Shown piece after piece: positions 1 to 8,069 of a stretch of 64,000 nucleotides of DNA (within the stretch, counting starts at the first letter, position 1; the number at the start of each line of letters is the position of its first letter). The stretch is from Streptomyces cyaneofuscatus. Lineage in GTDB: Bacteria > Actinomycetota > Actinomycetes > Streptomycetales > Streptomycetaceae. Position numbers and translations under genes: made by a program. The stretch spans positions 62,001-126,000 of the forward strand of contig NZ_JOEM01000002.1 of NCBI RefSeq assembly GCF_000718135.1, written 5' to 3'. Under the pieces are notes generated by a model. That model made no database searches, was not told the origin of the DNA, and worked only from the letters and a program-made list of their open reading frames with translations.

Positions 1-1
1 G

Positions 2-499
2 CCGACCGACAACGAGCTGGCGAGTTACCTCGCGATCGTGTGCGGTGACACCCGCTGGCCCACTGCCCCGGCCGTCTACCGAGCCGACTCCCGGCGCGAC
101 AGCGTCCGCTACCCCCTGTACGGCGACTCCGTCTCGAACATCCTTCCGTGCGCGTACTGGGACCGCCCGATCGAAACGGCCACCAAGATCGACAACAAGG
201 TGCCCGCACTCATCGTCCAGAACGAATGGGACTCGCAGACCCCCCTGGTCACCGCACTCGGCCTGCGCCGGGCGCTGAAGGGCTCCCGGCTCGTCACCGT
301 GGACGAGGGGCAGGGCCACGGCGTGTACTCGCTCGGCATCAGCGCATGCGCCGACGATGTCGCCACGCGCTATCTGACCACCGGCAGGCTTCCGGCCCGG
401 GACGTCACCTGCGCGGCCGACCCGCTCCCCGCCGACTCCCGTTCCGCCTCGCCGAGCCCCGCCACGGCACCGGCCCGCCTCCCCTTCTCCGGCCGCTGA
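2..499 (+). CDS. alpha/beta hydrolase, C-terminal part (TAP-like secreted peptidase family), partial
   Basis: The frame is open from base 2, so the gene begins left of the window and only the last 165 residues are seen. They match the C-terminal TAP-like segment of actinobacterial alpha/beta-hydrolase exopeptidases (tripeptidyl aminopeptidase/SlpD type). The late catalytic residues are visible: the Asp in NEWDSQTP after the hydrophobic strand VPALIV, and the His in GQGHGVY. Cysteines in IVCGD and ACADD fit the disulfides of exported members. The nucleophile Ser and any signal peptide lie outside. The tail is Pro/Ala/Ser-rich. A perfect terminator hairpin follows 50 bp downstream. The substrate cannot be judged. 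Confidence 0.8.
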   Translation, partial: PTDNELASYLAIVCGDTRWPTAPAVYRADSRRDSVRYPLYGDSVSNILPCAYWDRPIETATKIDNKVPALIVQNEWDSQTPLVTALGLRRALKGSRLVTVDEGQGHGVYSLGISACADDVATRYLTTGRLPARDVTCAADPLPADSRSASPSPATAPARLPFSGR

Positions 500-548
500 G
501 CCCCGGCAGAGGTATCCCCTGGTAGAAGGCAGCCGAAGATCTTGCTGT

Positions 549-579
549 GGGGCTGTCCGGCCTGAGACCGGACAGCCCC
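549..579 (+). terminator. intrinsic-type terminator hairpin
   Basis: A perfect 12-bp inverted repeat (549-560 and 568-579) with a 7-nt loop, 49 bp after the hydrolase stop codon, followed by gtcttcgtc. It has no long U tract, as is usual in Streptomyces. Confidence 0.8.
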
Positions 580-874
580 GTCTTCGTCAGCGGACCGCCC
601 GCGACCTCATGAGCCGGGGGCACCACCGGGCCGGCGACCCGCGTTGCCGCCGGGATTTCAGCAGAGGGCCGCACGCTGTCACCCGGGGGAGTGGCTTACG
701 GGCGTACGGCCTCGTCAGGACTCCTGGGCCGAGTGCCTTCCTGACACGATCGGTGGCGATTCCTGTCCGGGCGCATCACGCGAACCTGTCGGTCGTGGGC
801 AGTCCACCGAGAAGGGGGCCGCGCCGCCGCCTTCGTCCGGGAAACACGTTCGCCCAGCCATCCGAAAGGCGACC
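580..874. other. intergenic region upstream of the DsbA-like gene
   Basis: Together with 500-548 this makes about 340 bases without a convincing gene. I see only a GAAAGG ribosome binding site near 864 for the next gene. An upstream in-frame extension to 644 exists but lacks homology-like sequence and codon support, so I treat it as non-coding leader and promoter DNA. Confidence 0.5.
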
Positions 875-1483
875 ATGACGTCATCGAGTACCTCCGCACC
901 GGCCAACACCACCGGCCCCGGCGGCACCACCCTCGTCTACGGCAAGGGCTCCGGGGCACAGCCCGGCCACACCCTGCGGGTCTATGCCGATCTGCGCTGC
1001 CCCTTCTGCAAACGCATGGAGCGAGGTCTCGGCCCGGTCATGGAGAAGCTGGCCGAGGAGGGTCGCGTCACCCTCGAGTATCAGTTCGCCACGTTCATCG
1101 ACGACGCAGCCGGCGGCACCGGGTCGCTGTGTGCGCTGAGCGCCGTGGGAGCGGCGTCCGACGCGGGCGCGGCGACCGCCCTGCGCTACATCCGCTCCCT
1201 GTTCGCCTCCCAACCCGCCGAGGACGACGATGCCTTCGCCGACACCGGCGTCCTGTTGCGCCTGGCCGAGGAGGTCGACGGACTGCGCGGTCCCGACTTC
1301 GACCGCAAGGTGACCGAGGGCTTCTACATCCCCTGGGCCCGCCGTGTCTCGACGGCCTTCGAGACCAGTGGTGTCACCGGCACGCCCACCGTGCTCTTCG
1401 ACGGCCGCCCCGTCACCGCCATCAACCCCATGGGCTACGCGGTGACCCCCGAGGCGTTCCTCGCCGAGCTGGACCTGGACTGA
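875..1483 (+). CDS. DsbA-family thioredoxin-fold protein
   Basis: A 202-residue protein of the DsbA/thioredoxin-like (Thioredoxin_4) family. Near residue 43 it has the redox motif CPFC in DLRCPFCKRM, and near the end the cis-Pro loop in GVTGTPTVLFDG, the two hallmarks of the fold. These proteins are thiol oxidoreductases that make or shuffle disulfides. No signal peptide or membrane anchor is evident, so it is probably cytoplasmic, unlike classic periplasmic DsbA. The ATG at 875 is chosen because GAAAGG lies about 6 nt upstream and the conserved region starts soon after. It stands alone between two intergenic regions. The partner protein is unknown. Confidence 0.85.
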   Translation: MTSSSTSAPANTTGPGGTTLVYGKGSGAQPGHTLRVYADLRCPFCKRMERGLGPVMEKLAEEGRVTLEYQFATFIDDAAGGTGSLCALSAVGAASDAGAATALRYIRSLFASQPAEDDDAFADTGVLLRLAEEVDGLRGPDFDRKVTEGFYIPWARRVSTAFETSGVTGTPTVLFDGRPVTAINPMGYAVTPEAFLAELDLD

Positions 1484-1687
1484 CGCACCTGCCGGGTTCT
1501 GTCGGGATCCGTACGCGGCCTGCCCGCGTTTGCCGGATCCTTCCGTGGGACAGGACTGTCCTGCGCAACGTGTGCGACGTCCGGCTGCAGCCATACCCAG
1601 GGCGGATATGGGTGAGTGAGCCGCCTGCTTCGTGCCGCCCCGGTGCCTTGCTGGTTCACCAGTCCACCCCTGGAGAGGATCCCCCGT

Positions 1688-2416
1688 ATGAGAAACCGAT
1701 ACAGAACGCGCATATGGTTCAGCGCGGCTGTGGCGATGCTGATGACGTCGTTCGCGTTACCACCGGCGGTCGCGCAGGCGGCGTCCTCCGGGAGCCGTTG
1801 TTCCGGCGGTTACGTGGCCATGACTTTCGACGACGGTCCGACGGACCTCACGGCCGAGTACCTGAAGGCGCTGCGTGATGCCGGACGCGTCAGGGCGACG
1901 TTCTTCGTGACCGGCACACTGGCCGATGGGCAGCGCGCCGGGACACGGCGGATCGTCGCAGAGGGCCATCAGGTCGGCAACCACTCCTACACCCACGCGA
2001 ATCTCGTGGAGCTCGACGCGACCACCGCATTCGCTGAGCTGCGCGACACCAGCCGCGTCATCCGATCCCGGACGGGGCGTGCGCCCACGCTGTTCCGGCC
2101 GCCCTTCGGGAGCACCGACGCACGGACCCGGCGGGATGCGGCCCAACTGGGGATGACCGAGGTGATCTGGACGGCCGACACCGTCGACTGGAGCGGGATC
2201 CCCACCGAAACGATCGTGGCGAACGCGCTCACCGTGAAGCCGGGCGGCATCATCTTGATGCATGAGGGTCTGCGGACGACCCTCGCGGCCATCCCGAAGA
2301 TCATCCAAGGGCTCGCGGAGCGGGACCTGTGCGCGGGCCGGATCGTGTACTCACCCACACCGGTCCAGGCATGGCCGGGCCTGACCTTCAACGCCAAGGC
2401 AGCGCCCTGGCGTTGA
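1688..2416 (+). CDS. secreted polysaccharide deacetylase (NodB/CE4 family)
   Basis: A 242-residue protein with an N-terminal signal peptide (RNRYRTR, then a hydrophobic stretch, AQA cleavage near residue 30) and a full NodB domain. The CE4 motifs are present: TFDDGP (motif 1, metal-binding Asp), HSYTH in GNHSYTH (motif 2), RPPFGS (motif 3), DTVDW (motif 4) and ILMHE (motif 5). It should remove acetyl groups from an N-acetylglucosamine polymer such as peptidoglycan or chitin outside the membrane. The ATG at 1688 follows GGAGAGGAT. Codon 24 (1757-1759) is the rare Leu codon TTA, so translation should depend on the bldA tRNA. A GC-rich hairpin follows the stop. Confidence 0.9.
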   Translation: MRNRYRTRIWFSAAVAMLMTSFALPPAVAQAASSGSRCSGGYVAMTFDDGPTDLTAEYLKALRDAGRVRATFFVTGTLADGQRAGTRRIVAEGHQVGNHSYTHANLVELDATTAFAELRDTSRVIRSRTGRAPTLFRPPFGSTDARTRRDAAQLGMTEVIWTADTVDWSGIPTETIVANALTVKPGGIILMHEGLRTTLAAIPKIIQGLAERDLCAGRIVYSPTPVQAWPGLTFNAKAAPWR

Positions 2417-2418
2417 CG

Positions 2419-2450
2419 CCCGGGCGCCGGCAACGTGCGAGCCGCCCGGG
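2419..2450. terminator. hairpin between convergent genes
   Basis: An 8-bp perfect inverted repeat, 2419-2426 (cccgggcg) with 2443-2450 (cgcccggg), fills the 36-bp gap between the convergent deacetylase and DUF397 genes. It could terminate both transcripts. Confidence 0.45.
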
Positions 2451-2452
2451 GC

Positions 2453-2641
2453 TCAGCCCTGGGCGGCGTACGCGAGGAAGCGCGTCCAGGTGGTCGGGGT
2501 GAGAGCGAGCTGCGGGCTCTCCTCGATCTTGGAGTCGCGGACGTGGACGGTGCAGGGGCAGGCGGCGACCTCGACGCAGGAGTCGCCGGAGCCGCTGCTG
2601 TAGCTGCTCTTGAACCAGGCCAGGTCTGTGGTGGTGCTCAT
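2453..2641 (-). CDS. DUF397 domain protein
   Basis: A 62-residue protein that is almost entirely a DUF397 domain: WFKSSYSSGSGDSCVEVA, then VRDSK and a C-terminal FLAYA. DUF397 proteins are small actinobacterial partners of XRE/DUF5753 regulators; in Streptomyces such pairs sit in WhiJ- and AbaA-like developmental loci. The ATG at 2641 overlaps the stop codon of the upstream DUF5753 gene by 4 bases (ATGA), so the two were translationally coupled. Because the regulator upstream is truncated, this gene may now be poorly expressed or without its partner. Confidence 0.9.
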   Translation of the reverse strand: MSTTTDLAWFKSSYSSGSGDSCVEVAACPCTVHVRDSKIEESPQLALTPTTWTRFLAYAAQG

Positions 2642-3321
2642 CTCGCTCCTCGCATACGCCGCGTCAGGCTCTTGGAGTCGTCCAACGAGAGATCCTGTGA
2701 ACGCATACCGGCACACCACATCTGGAGTGCGCTGATCACTTTGGGGTCGGAGATGAACTGTCCGTGCTCCTGTCCCTCCAAGTAGCCCAACCACTGGTGG
2801 TCCGGTGTCTCCAGCATTTGCACAGGTCCGTCCAGCCCCGCGTGGTGATGCCGTACCAGCGGCATGATCTGGATGTCCACATTGCGCAGCTCGGACAGTT
2901 TGAGGATGTGGTCGATCAGCTCCCTGGTGTCCTCCTCGCCGCCCAACTGCCGCAGGAACAGGTGCTCTTCCAGGATGAAGGTGAACGCAGTGTTGGGGCG
3001 GTTGCGCAGGAGTTCCTGACGCTCCAGTCGGGCCGCGAGCTGCGCCTTGATCTGTTCGTCGCCGAGCGGCGGCAACTGGTCCGTGAACAGCCTCCGCGCG
3101 TACGCCGGCGTCTGCAACAGCCCCGGAATCAACCGGCACTCGTACCTGTACAGGCTCAGCGCCCCCAACTCCAGCAACGCCCACTGCCGGAACCAGCTCG
3201 CCAGCCCCTTCCGTCGCGTCAGATGCTTCGCTGCCGCCAGAATCACGCCGAACGCGTCGAGAACGCTGTCCGCGCGCTCCGCGAAGTCCGGCGGCGGGAG
3301 GCGGCGGCCCTGTTCGATGCT
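2638..3321 (-). pseudogene. XRE/DUF5753 (WhiJ-like) regulator, N-terminal HTH missing
   Basis: The frame encodes a complete DUF5753 ligand-sensing domain (from LTRRKGLASWFRQWALLE through LIPGLLQTPAYAR to MWCAGMR). Upstream it preserves only the tail of the helix-turn-helix domain, SIEQGRRLPPPDFAERAD, ending near 3321; an in-frame TAG follows at 3340-3342. About 50-60 residues of DNA-binding domain are absent. The first available start, GTG at 3246, lies inside the former linker and would give 202 residues instead of the usual 270-290. Past 3321 the DNA belongs to the divergent ATP-binding gene, which is truncated too, so a deletion is the simplest cause. Confidence 0.75.
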
Positions 3322-3701
3322 CGCCCGCCGCGTCGGCCTCTACCGGCTGCACACCTGGGGCATCCCGTACCTCAGTGACGCCTCGGAGTCGGCGGCCCTG
3401 ATCATCGGGGAGCTGACGGCCAACGCCGTGACCCATGGGCGGATCCCCGGGCGCGACTTCGCGCTGTGCCTGACGCACACGCCCGGCGACCGGGAGATCC
3501 TCGGGGGTGCTGCGGATCGAGGTGTCCGACACCCGAAGCGAGTGTCGGCCGCCGGGGCCCGGCGAGATCGCCGCACCGGCCGACGGTGACGACAGCGGGC
3601 GCGGGTTGCTGATCGTGGACGCGCTGGCGGACCGCTGGGCGGTCATCGACCGTGAGCCCCCGGGCAAGACGGTCCGTGCGGAACTGGACCTGTTGTACTG
3701 A
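3317..3701 (+). pseudogene. RsbW-like ATP-binding protein, N-terminally truncated and frameshifted
   Basis: The first frame encodes ARRVGLYRLHTWGIPYLSD and then GELTANAVTHGR, the N-box region of HATPase_c_2 anti-sigma-type proteins. After about 3500 similarity continues in another frame (LRIEVSDTR, then DSGRGLLIVDALADRW, the G-box) to 3701. The switch falls at a run of five G (3503-3507), consistent with loss of one base. The roughly 30-50 residues normally before ARR are missing, and the sequence runs straight into the opposite XRE remnant. In intact WhiJ/AbaA-type loci this gene is divergent from the XRE gene. Both defects make function unlikely; the frameshift alone could be a sequencing error. 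Confidence 0.7.
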
Positions 3702-3719
3702 CCACCGCCCCCAGGGGCG

Positions 3720-4079
3720 TCAGTGGTCGGAGTAGCTGAAGTCGCCCATGGTCCAGGCGCTGACGTCCTCGATCGCCACGCGATACATCCCGCCCGTCTC
3801 CGGGATCCCCACCGAGCCTTGCAGGATCCGCGCCACATGGAAGTGCAGATGCGTGGGCTGCCCCTCCTTGCGCGCCGTGGCGCTGAAGGCGGCGGCGAAC
3901 GCGCTCAGCTGGGCGGAGTCCGCCAGGACCTCCGAGACCCGCTGCCGCCAGACGGCCTCGGGGGCCAGCCGGCCGGTGATGACCGCGCCTCCCGCGACCA
4001 CGGTCAGTGACATCTGGTTGCTGTGCCCGGACTCCACCAGGGCGGCGACAGCAACAAGCAACTCGTCAGGCTTCGACAT
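3720..4079 (-). CDS. small conserved protein, possibly GvpU-like
   Basis: A 119-residue protein starting MSKPDELLVAVAALVES. The layout (N-terminal helix, then SLTVVAGGAVITGRLAPE, a helical middle, HLHFHVARI, and a final beta segment ending AIEDVSAWTMG) resembles the accessory gas-vesicle protein GvpU, a name often used for such streptomycete proteins. No other gas-vesicle gene is in this window, so a role in gas vesicles is only a family label. The ATG at 4079 is preferred because an upstream extension has no recognisable content. It converges on the ATP-binding pseudogene with an 18-bp gap. Confidence 0.55.
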   Translation of the reverse strand: MSKPDELLVAVAALVESGHSNQMSLTVVAGGAVITGRLAPEAVWRQRVSEVLADSAQLSAFAAAFSATARKEGQPTHLHFHVARILQGSVGIPETGGMYRVAIEDVSAWTMGDFSYSDH

Positions 4080-4152
4080 GAAACCCGATTCTAGTCGGCG
4101 GCTGAGGCCGTCGGCCCTGCGGTGCGGCCGGCTTCGGTGGCGGGGGCAGTTC

Positions 4153-4181
4153 TTGGAGCCGGTAGCCGGTGTTGCGATAAT
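4153..4181 (+). promoter_or_regulatory. probable housekeeping promoter for the STAS gene, leaderless
   Basis: TTGGAG (4153-4158), a 17-nt spacer and GATAAT (4176-4181) fit a vegetative (HrdB-type) promoter. The -10 ends 6 nt before the ATG at 4188, so the transcript should begin at or next to the start codon. Confidence 0.6.
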
Positions 4182-4187
4182 CAGGGG

Positions 4188-4511
4188 ATGACTGCCCATG
4201 ACTCCAGAGGTCCCGAATCAGGGCCGCTGCCGGTGATCGCCCCGCGCGGTGAGTTCGACCTGGACTCGCTGGCGCCTCTGAAGGCACAGATCGATGCCGC
4301 TGTCGCCGTGCACGGCGGAGTGGTGCTGGACGCCGGCGGCATCACGTTCGCCGACTCCTCCTTCCTCGGCCTGCTCCTGGCCACCCACCAGCACGCCGAC
4401 CTTCGTATCGCGGCCCCGTCCTCCACCGTGGTCCGGTTGTTCAGCGTGGTGGGCGCCGACACGGTTCTGTGTGTCCACCCGACCGTCCAGGACGCCCTCT
4501 CCGCCGCCTGA
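4188..4511 (+). CDS. STAS-domain anti-sigma factor antagonist
   Basis: A 107-residue single-domain STAS protein (LPVIAPRGEFDLDSLAPL, then VVLDAGGITFADSSFLGLLL). The Ser pair in ADSSFLG is at the usual phosphorylation site of RsbV/SpoIIAA/BldG-type antagonists. Such proteins, when unphosphorylated, bind an anti-sigma kinase and free its sigma factor. The gene is followed after 97 nt by an RsbW-like ATP-binding protein, its likely partner. The ATG is 6 nt from the promoter -10 hexamer, so translation is probably leaderless; AGGGG directly abuts the ATG and is too close to serve as a normal ribosome binding site. Confidence 0.88.
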   Translation: MTAHDSRGPESGPLPVIAPRGEFDLDSLAPLKAQIDAAVAVHGGVVLDAGGITFADSSFLGLLLATHQHADLRIAAPSSTVVRLFSVVGADTVLCVHPTVQDALSAA

Positions 4512-4608
4512 CCCTGCCGGAGCAGGAGCCGCCTGCTCGCCCACACCGGATGGAACTCTGAAAGTATGCGTGTCGTGTGACGTCCGAGTCGGCCGAGGAG
4601 AGGCGCCT

Positions 4609-5055
4609 GTGAGCGACACCGACGTCATACGGGGCAGTGCCTCGTACGAGATGGTTCGGGGTGAGATCGCGCGGGTCCGTGACTTCGTGCGGGAGTTCCT
4701 CACGGGTGCGCGGACCGTTCGCGGCTGGGCCGTCTCCGCACGGGCGATGGACGTAGCGCAGTTGGTGGTCAGCGAGCTGGCCACGAATGTCTGCAAGTAC
4801 GCACCGGGGCCGTGCCGGGTGGACCTGGAAACGGACGGCGCCACGCTGAGCATCGTGATGTGGGACTCCGGCGCGGTCCTCCCGGTGGCCTCGGCCGCCG
4901 ACCCCACCCGCATCGGGCAGCACGGCCTGGAACTCGTCCTCATGGTCTGCCGGAGCTTCGAGGTACGCCGCGAAACCGTGGGTAAAAGCCTCCGTGCTCA
5001 GATAGCGCTCTCCGACAGCCGGGACGACGCTTCCTTCAGCCGGACCGCCGGCTAG
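4609..5055 (+). CDS. RsbW-like anti-sigma factor / ATP-binding protein
   Basis: A 148-residue HATPase_c_2 (GHKL) protein. The N-box is VVSELATNVCKYA, the Asp-containing box is MWDSG and the G-box region is IGQHGLELVLMVC. Members are serine kinases that phosphorylate STAS antagonists and bind sigma factors of the SigB group. The GTG at 4609 is chosen because GAGGAGAG lies 7 nt upstream and the sequence then starts VSDTDVIRGSASYEM. It lies 97 nt behind a STAS gene on the same strand and converges with the PP2C phosphatase gene at 5074, so kinase, antagonist and phosphatase are clustered. Confidence 0.85.
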   Translation: MSDTDVIRGSASYEMVRGEIARVRDFVREFLTGARTVRGWAVSARAMDVAQLVVSELATNVCKYAPGPCRVDLETDGATLSIVMWDSGAVLPVASAADPTRIGQHGLELVLMVCRSFEVRRETVGKSLRAQIALSDSRDDASFSRTAG

Positions 5056-5073
5056 TCCCTCCGGCCTGGGGAT

Positions 5074-7305
5074 TCAGCCGGATTCGGTGGCGGTCAGGAC
5101 GAGGATGGCCTGGTCGTCGTCGATGTCGTGGCCACCGGTGAAGGCGTGCACGGCGTGGGTGACGGCGTCGATCAGCTGCTGGGCGGCGGGTTTGGCCGGT
5201 GCGCACGCGAGGGCATCGGCGATGCGTTGGTCGCCGAACAATTCGTTGTCGTGGCGGCGGGCTTCGGTGATGCCGTCGGTGTAGAGCACCAGGCTCTCGT
5301 TCGGGCGCAGATGCAGGTTGCGTGCGGTGAGGTGGGTCTGGGGCCCGATGCCCAGCAGGACGCCGGGCGCGTCGACCGCTCGGACGGTGCCACGGTCGTC
5401 CAGGTGGAGAGGGAGGGTGTGGCCGGCGCGGACGAGTTCGACGTCCAGGCCGTGCTCGGTAGGGGTGATCCGGCCGAAGACGAGGGTGACGAATCCGGTG
5501 CCGTGTCCGGCGGGCCGGTTGCAAAGGGCCTGGTTGACGGCTTCGACGACCTCTTGGGGACCGGGCACGAGGGGGGCGACGGCGCGGGCGGTGTGGCGGA
5601 CCAGGGCGGTGGTGGTGGCGGCGATGGCGCCGCGGCCGCAGACGTCGCCGAGCAGGAACGCCCATCGGCCGTCGGGCAGGGGGAAGACGTCGTAGAAGTC
5701 GCCGCCGATGTCGAGTCCCTCGCCGGCGGGATGGTAGTAGGTGGCCACCTCGGTTCCGGGCACGCAGGGCAGTTCAGGCAGGAGGAGCCCTGCCTGCAGA
5801 TCGCGGGCGAGGACGGCGCGGTGGGTGTACTGGCGGGCGTTGCGCGCGGCCAGGGCGGCGCGTCCGGTGAGCTCCTGGGCCAGGGCGACGGTGTGTCCGT
5901 CGAAGGTGTACCCGCCGGTGGACAGCAGCGTCACGGCGCCGAAGGCTCTGTCCCGGTCGAGCAGGGGGATGCACAGATAGCCGGTGACGCCCAGATCGTG
6001 CCAGGGGCCGGGGCCGGTAGGGGTTCGCCGGGCCACTTCGGTCACGCCGGAGGCCAGGACGCGCGCGACGGCGTCGTCGGCGCCGTCGTAGACGGGAATG
6101 TGGGCGGCGAGCAGATCCTGCTGCCACCGGGCAGGGGCGGCGGTGGCCACACGGCGTACCCGTCCGCCATCGATGACATCGACCGCGCACAGCGGTGCCA
6201 GGCGTGGGCTACAGGCTTCGGCCAGGCGGTTGAGGGTCTGGGCGACGTCCAGGTCGGTACTCAGGAGGGTGCTGGCGTTCAGGAGGAAGGCCAGGTCGTC
6301 GCGGGCGGTCTTCTCGCGGGCCTCGGCCGCCTGGTACGCCTGCTCGGCCTGGTGGCGTTCGATGGCCAGGGCGGCGGTGCCGGCGAAGACCCGGGCGAGT
6401 GCGAGGTCGGCCTCCTGCGGGATGCGCGGGACGCGGTGATACATCGCGAAGGTGCCCAGCAGCGAACCGTCGCGGGCCAGGATCGGGGTGGACCAGCAGG
6501 CGGCCACACCGGCCTTGTCGGCCAGGTCGCGAAAGTCGTCCCAGAACGGGTCGGTGGCGATATCGGTGACGATCACCGGCCGGCGGCGGTGAGCGGCGGT
6601 GCCGCAGGAGCCGACGCCCTCGCCTGTGGCGATACCGTCGATGGCCTGGTTGTAGAAGTCGGGCAGGCTCGGTGCGGCACCGTGGCGCAGGTGCCGGCCG
6701 TCGGTGTCGGCGAGCAGTACCGACACCAGCACTTCCTCAGGAGTGAGATCCTCGATCGCCCGTGCCATGCCTTCGAGCACCTCGGAGAGGGGTGCCTGGC
6801 GGGCGATCTGCTCCAGCAGGGCCCGGTGCTCGGCTGTCAGCCGCTGCGCCTGTTTGACCTGGGTGGTCTCCAACCCGATCATGCGCACGCCCATGACGTT
6901 GCCGCCGGTGTCCAGACGGGGCTCGTAGGTGAAGTCGAAGAATCCCTCGCGGGCATCCGCTCCCTCGCCCAGCATCACGCGGACATCCCGGCCTGTGTAG
7001 GCCTCACCTGTGCGGTAGACACGGTCCAGCAGAGCGATGAAGCCCTGCTCGACCAGTTCCGGCATGAGCTGTCCCAGTGGCACTCCGGTACGGGTGCGCT
7101 CGATTCCGCCGATCGCCGTGAAGAACGCCGGGTTCGCCGCCTCCAGCAGGTGAGCCGGCCCGGCCATGGAGGCGAACAGGACCATCGACTGTCCGAACAA
7201 CGACCGCAGATCGTCGTCCACGCCGCCGGATGCGGCGGTACGTGCCGGGGGCACCGCGGGTGCCTGGGCAGGCGGGTGTGCCCGCTGGTCCGGTGCGCCC
7301 GTCAT
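5074..7305 (-). CDS. PAS-GAF-GAF-PP2C (SpoIIE/RsbU-type) phosphatase
   Basis: A 743-residue protein: a PAS-like domain near residues 30-145, a GAF domain near 165-320 (VGSCGTAAHRRRPVIVTDIATDPFW), a second GAF near 340-500, and a C-terminal PP2C/SpoIIE domain near 520-740. Metal-binding motifs are GGDFYDVFPLPDGRW, GDVCGRG and DIDDDQAILVL. These enzymes dephosphorylate STAS antagonists in response to signals sensed by the PAS and GAF domains. There is no membrane segment. The ATG at 7305 overlaps the stop of the upstream STAS gene by 4 bases, so that STAS protein is the obvious substrate. It is the last gene of a minus-strand signalling operon. Confidence 0.92.
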   Translation of the reverse strand: MTGAPDQRAHPPAQAPAVPPARTAASGGVDDDLRSLFGQSMVLFASMAGPAHLLEAANPAFFTAIGGIERTRTGVPLGQLMPELVEQGFIALLDRVYRTGEAYTGRDVRVMLGEGADAREGFFDFTYEPRLDTGGNVMGVRMIGLETTQVKQAQRLTAEHRALLEQIARQAPLSEVLEGMARAIEDLTPEEVLVSVLLADTDGRHLRHGAAPSLPDFYNQAIDGIATGEGVGSCGTAAHRRRPVIVTDIATDPFWDDFRDLADKAGVAACWSTPILARDGSLLGTFAMYHRVPRIPQEADLALARVFAGTAALAIERHQAEQAYQAAEAREKTARDDLAFLLNASTLLSTDLDVAQTLNRLAEACSPRLAPLCAVDVIDGGRVRRVATAAPARWQQDLLAAHIPVYDGADDAVARVLASGVTEVARRTPTGPGPWHDLGVTGYLCIPLLDRDRAFGAVTLLSTGGYTFDGHTVALAQELTGRAALAARNARQYTHRAVLARDLQAGLLLPELPCVPGTEVATYYHPAGEGLDIGGDFYDVFPLPDGRWAFLLGDVCGRGAIAATTTALVRHTARAVAPLVPGPQEVVEAVNQALCNRPAGHGTGFVTLVFGRITPTEHGLDVELVRAGHTLPLHLDDRGTVRAVDAPGVLLGIGPQTHLTARNLHLRPNESLVLYTDGITEARRHDNELFGDQRIADALACAPAKPAAQQLIDAVTHAVHAFTGGHDIDDDQAILVLTATESG

Positions 7306-7727
7306 CCGCCGTGCTCCGTGCCGGTCCGTGCCGCGCTGTCGGCGCCGGACGCAACGGCGCCGGGAACGTGCCTGTGGGCGTTCAGGGCCCCCTCGGCGTC
7401 GGTGTGCAGACAGAAGATCTGGTTCAGCCCGGTCAGTTCGAACAGGCGGTTGAGATTGTCGGTCACGGAAGCCAGGCACAGGACCCCGTCCTGCGCGGAC
7501 ATCTGGTGATACAGCTTCAACAGGGCGCTGATGCCGGTGGAGTCGCAATAGGTCAGGTGGGCGCAGTCGACCACCACGGCCCCTGTCTCCCTGCCTGTGC
7601 CCAGTTCTTCCTCGCCGGCCTCGTACAGCTGCACCACGCTGTGGAAGTCGAGATCCCCGCGCAGCGTGAAGACCACTCCTCGTGTGTCCCGCCTGACGTC
7701 TACCGCGAACACTTCGGTTTCCTCCAC
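7302..7727 (-). CDS. STAS-domain anti-sigma factor antagonist
   Basis: A 141-residue protein with a STAS domain over residues 1-115 (GVVFTLRGDLDFHSVVQL; VVVDCAHLTYCDSTGISALL). The Ser in CDSTGIS is the expected phosphorylation site. A short Ala/Gly-rich tail follows. The GTG at 7727 gives the full domain; the ribosome binding site is weak. The stop overlaps the start of the PP2C phosphatase gene (ATGA), and another STAS gene lies 60 nt upstream. It is probably a phosphorylation target of RsbW-type kinases and is reset by the adjacent phosphatase. Confidence 0.88.
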   Translation of the reverse strand: MEETEVFAVDVRRDTRGVVFTLRGDLDFHSVVQLYEAGEEELGTGRETGAVVVDCAHLTYCDSTGISALLKLYHQMSAQDGVLCLASVTDNLNRLFELTGLNQIFCLHTDAEGALNAHRHVPGAVASGADSAARTGTEHGG

Positions 7728-7787
7728 ATGGTTCTCAGTGACGCCCAGGATATGGGCCGGTCTTCGCCGGTCGGGACGGTGTGGTCC

Positions 7788-8069
7788 TCAGTGGTGTGTG
7801 GTCAGGTCGGTCAGTCCGGAGATGCTCAGGACGGGGGCCAGGAGCGGGCCGGCGATGAGTTCGAGGCGGTCGGCGTGAGGGAACAGGACGCTCAGGCCGG
7901 CGCTGTCGAGGTACTCGACGTCGGTCAGGTCCAGGACGAGGCGGCCGGGTGCGTCGTCGAGCGCGGCGGCCAGGCTCTGGGTGTTGCTCATGTCGATCTC
8001 ACCGACCGCGGTCAGCACGGTTGTGCCGTCCGGCCGCCGACTGGCTGTGAGGGTCAGGGGCGTAGTCAT
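7788..8069 (-). CDS. STAS-domain protein, short
   Basis: A compact 93-residue STAS protein: TVLTAVGEIDMSNTQSLAAAL, then LVLDLTDVEYLDSAGLSVLF with the usual phospho-Ser in LDSAGLS. Its ATG shares one base with the TGA of the giant hybrid kinase gene (TGATG), so the two are coupled. This suggests it is the antagonist regulated by the anti-sigma-kinase domain at the C-terminus of that protein. A second, longer STAS gene follows after 60 nt. Confidence 0.88.
   Translation of the reverse strand: MTTPLTLTASRRPDGTTVLTAVGEIDMSNTQSLAAALDDAPGRLVLDLTDVEYLDSAGLSVLFPHADRLELIAGPLLAPVLSISGLTDLTTHH

Noticed and set aside
644..874. Longer N-terminus of the DsbA-like protein
   Set aside because: The extension is low-complexity, and a good ribosome binding site lies directly before ATG 875.
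3300..3340. Insertion sequence at the junction of the two truncated genes
   Set aside because: No transposase, terminal inverted repeats or target duplication; a simple deletion explains it.
3720..4079. Gas vesicle gene cluster
   Set aside because: Only one GvpU-like gene is present; no gvpA, gvpF/L, gvpN or gvpO is nearby.
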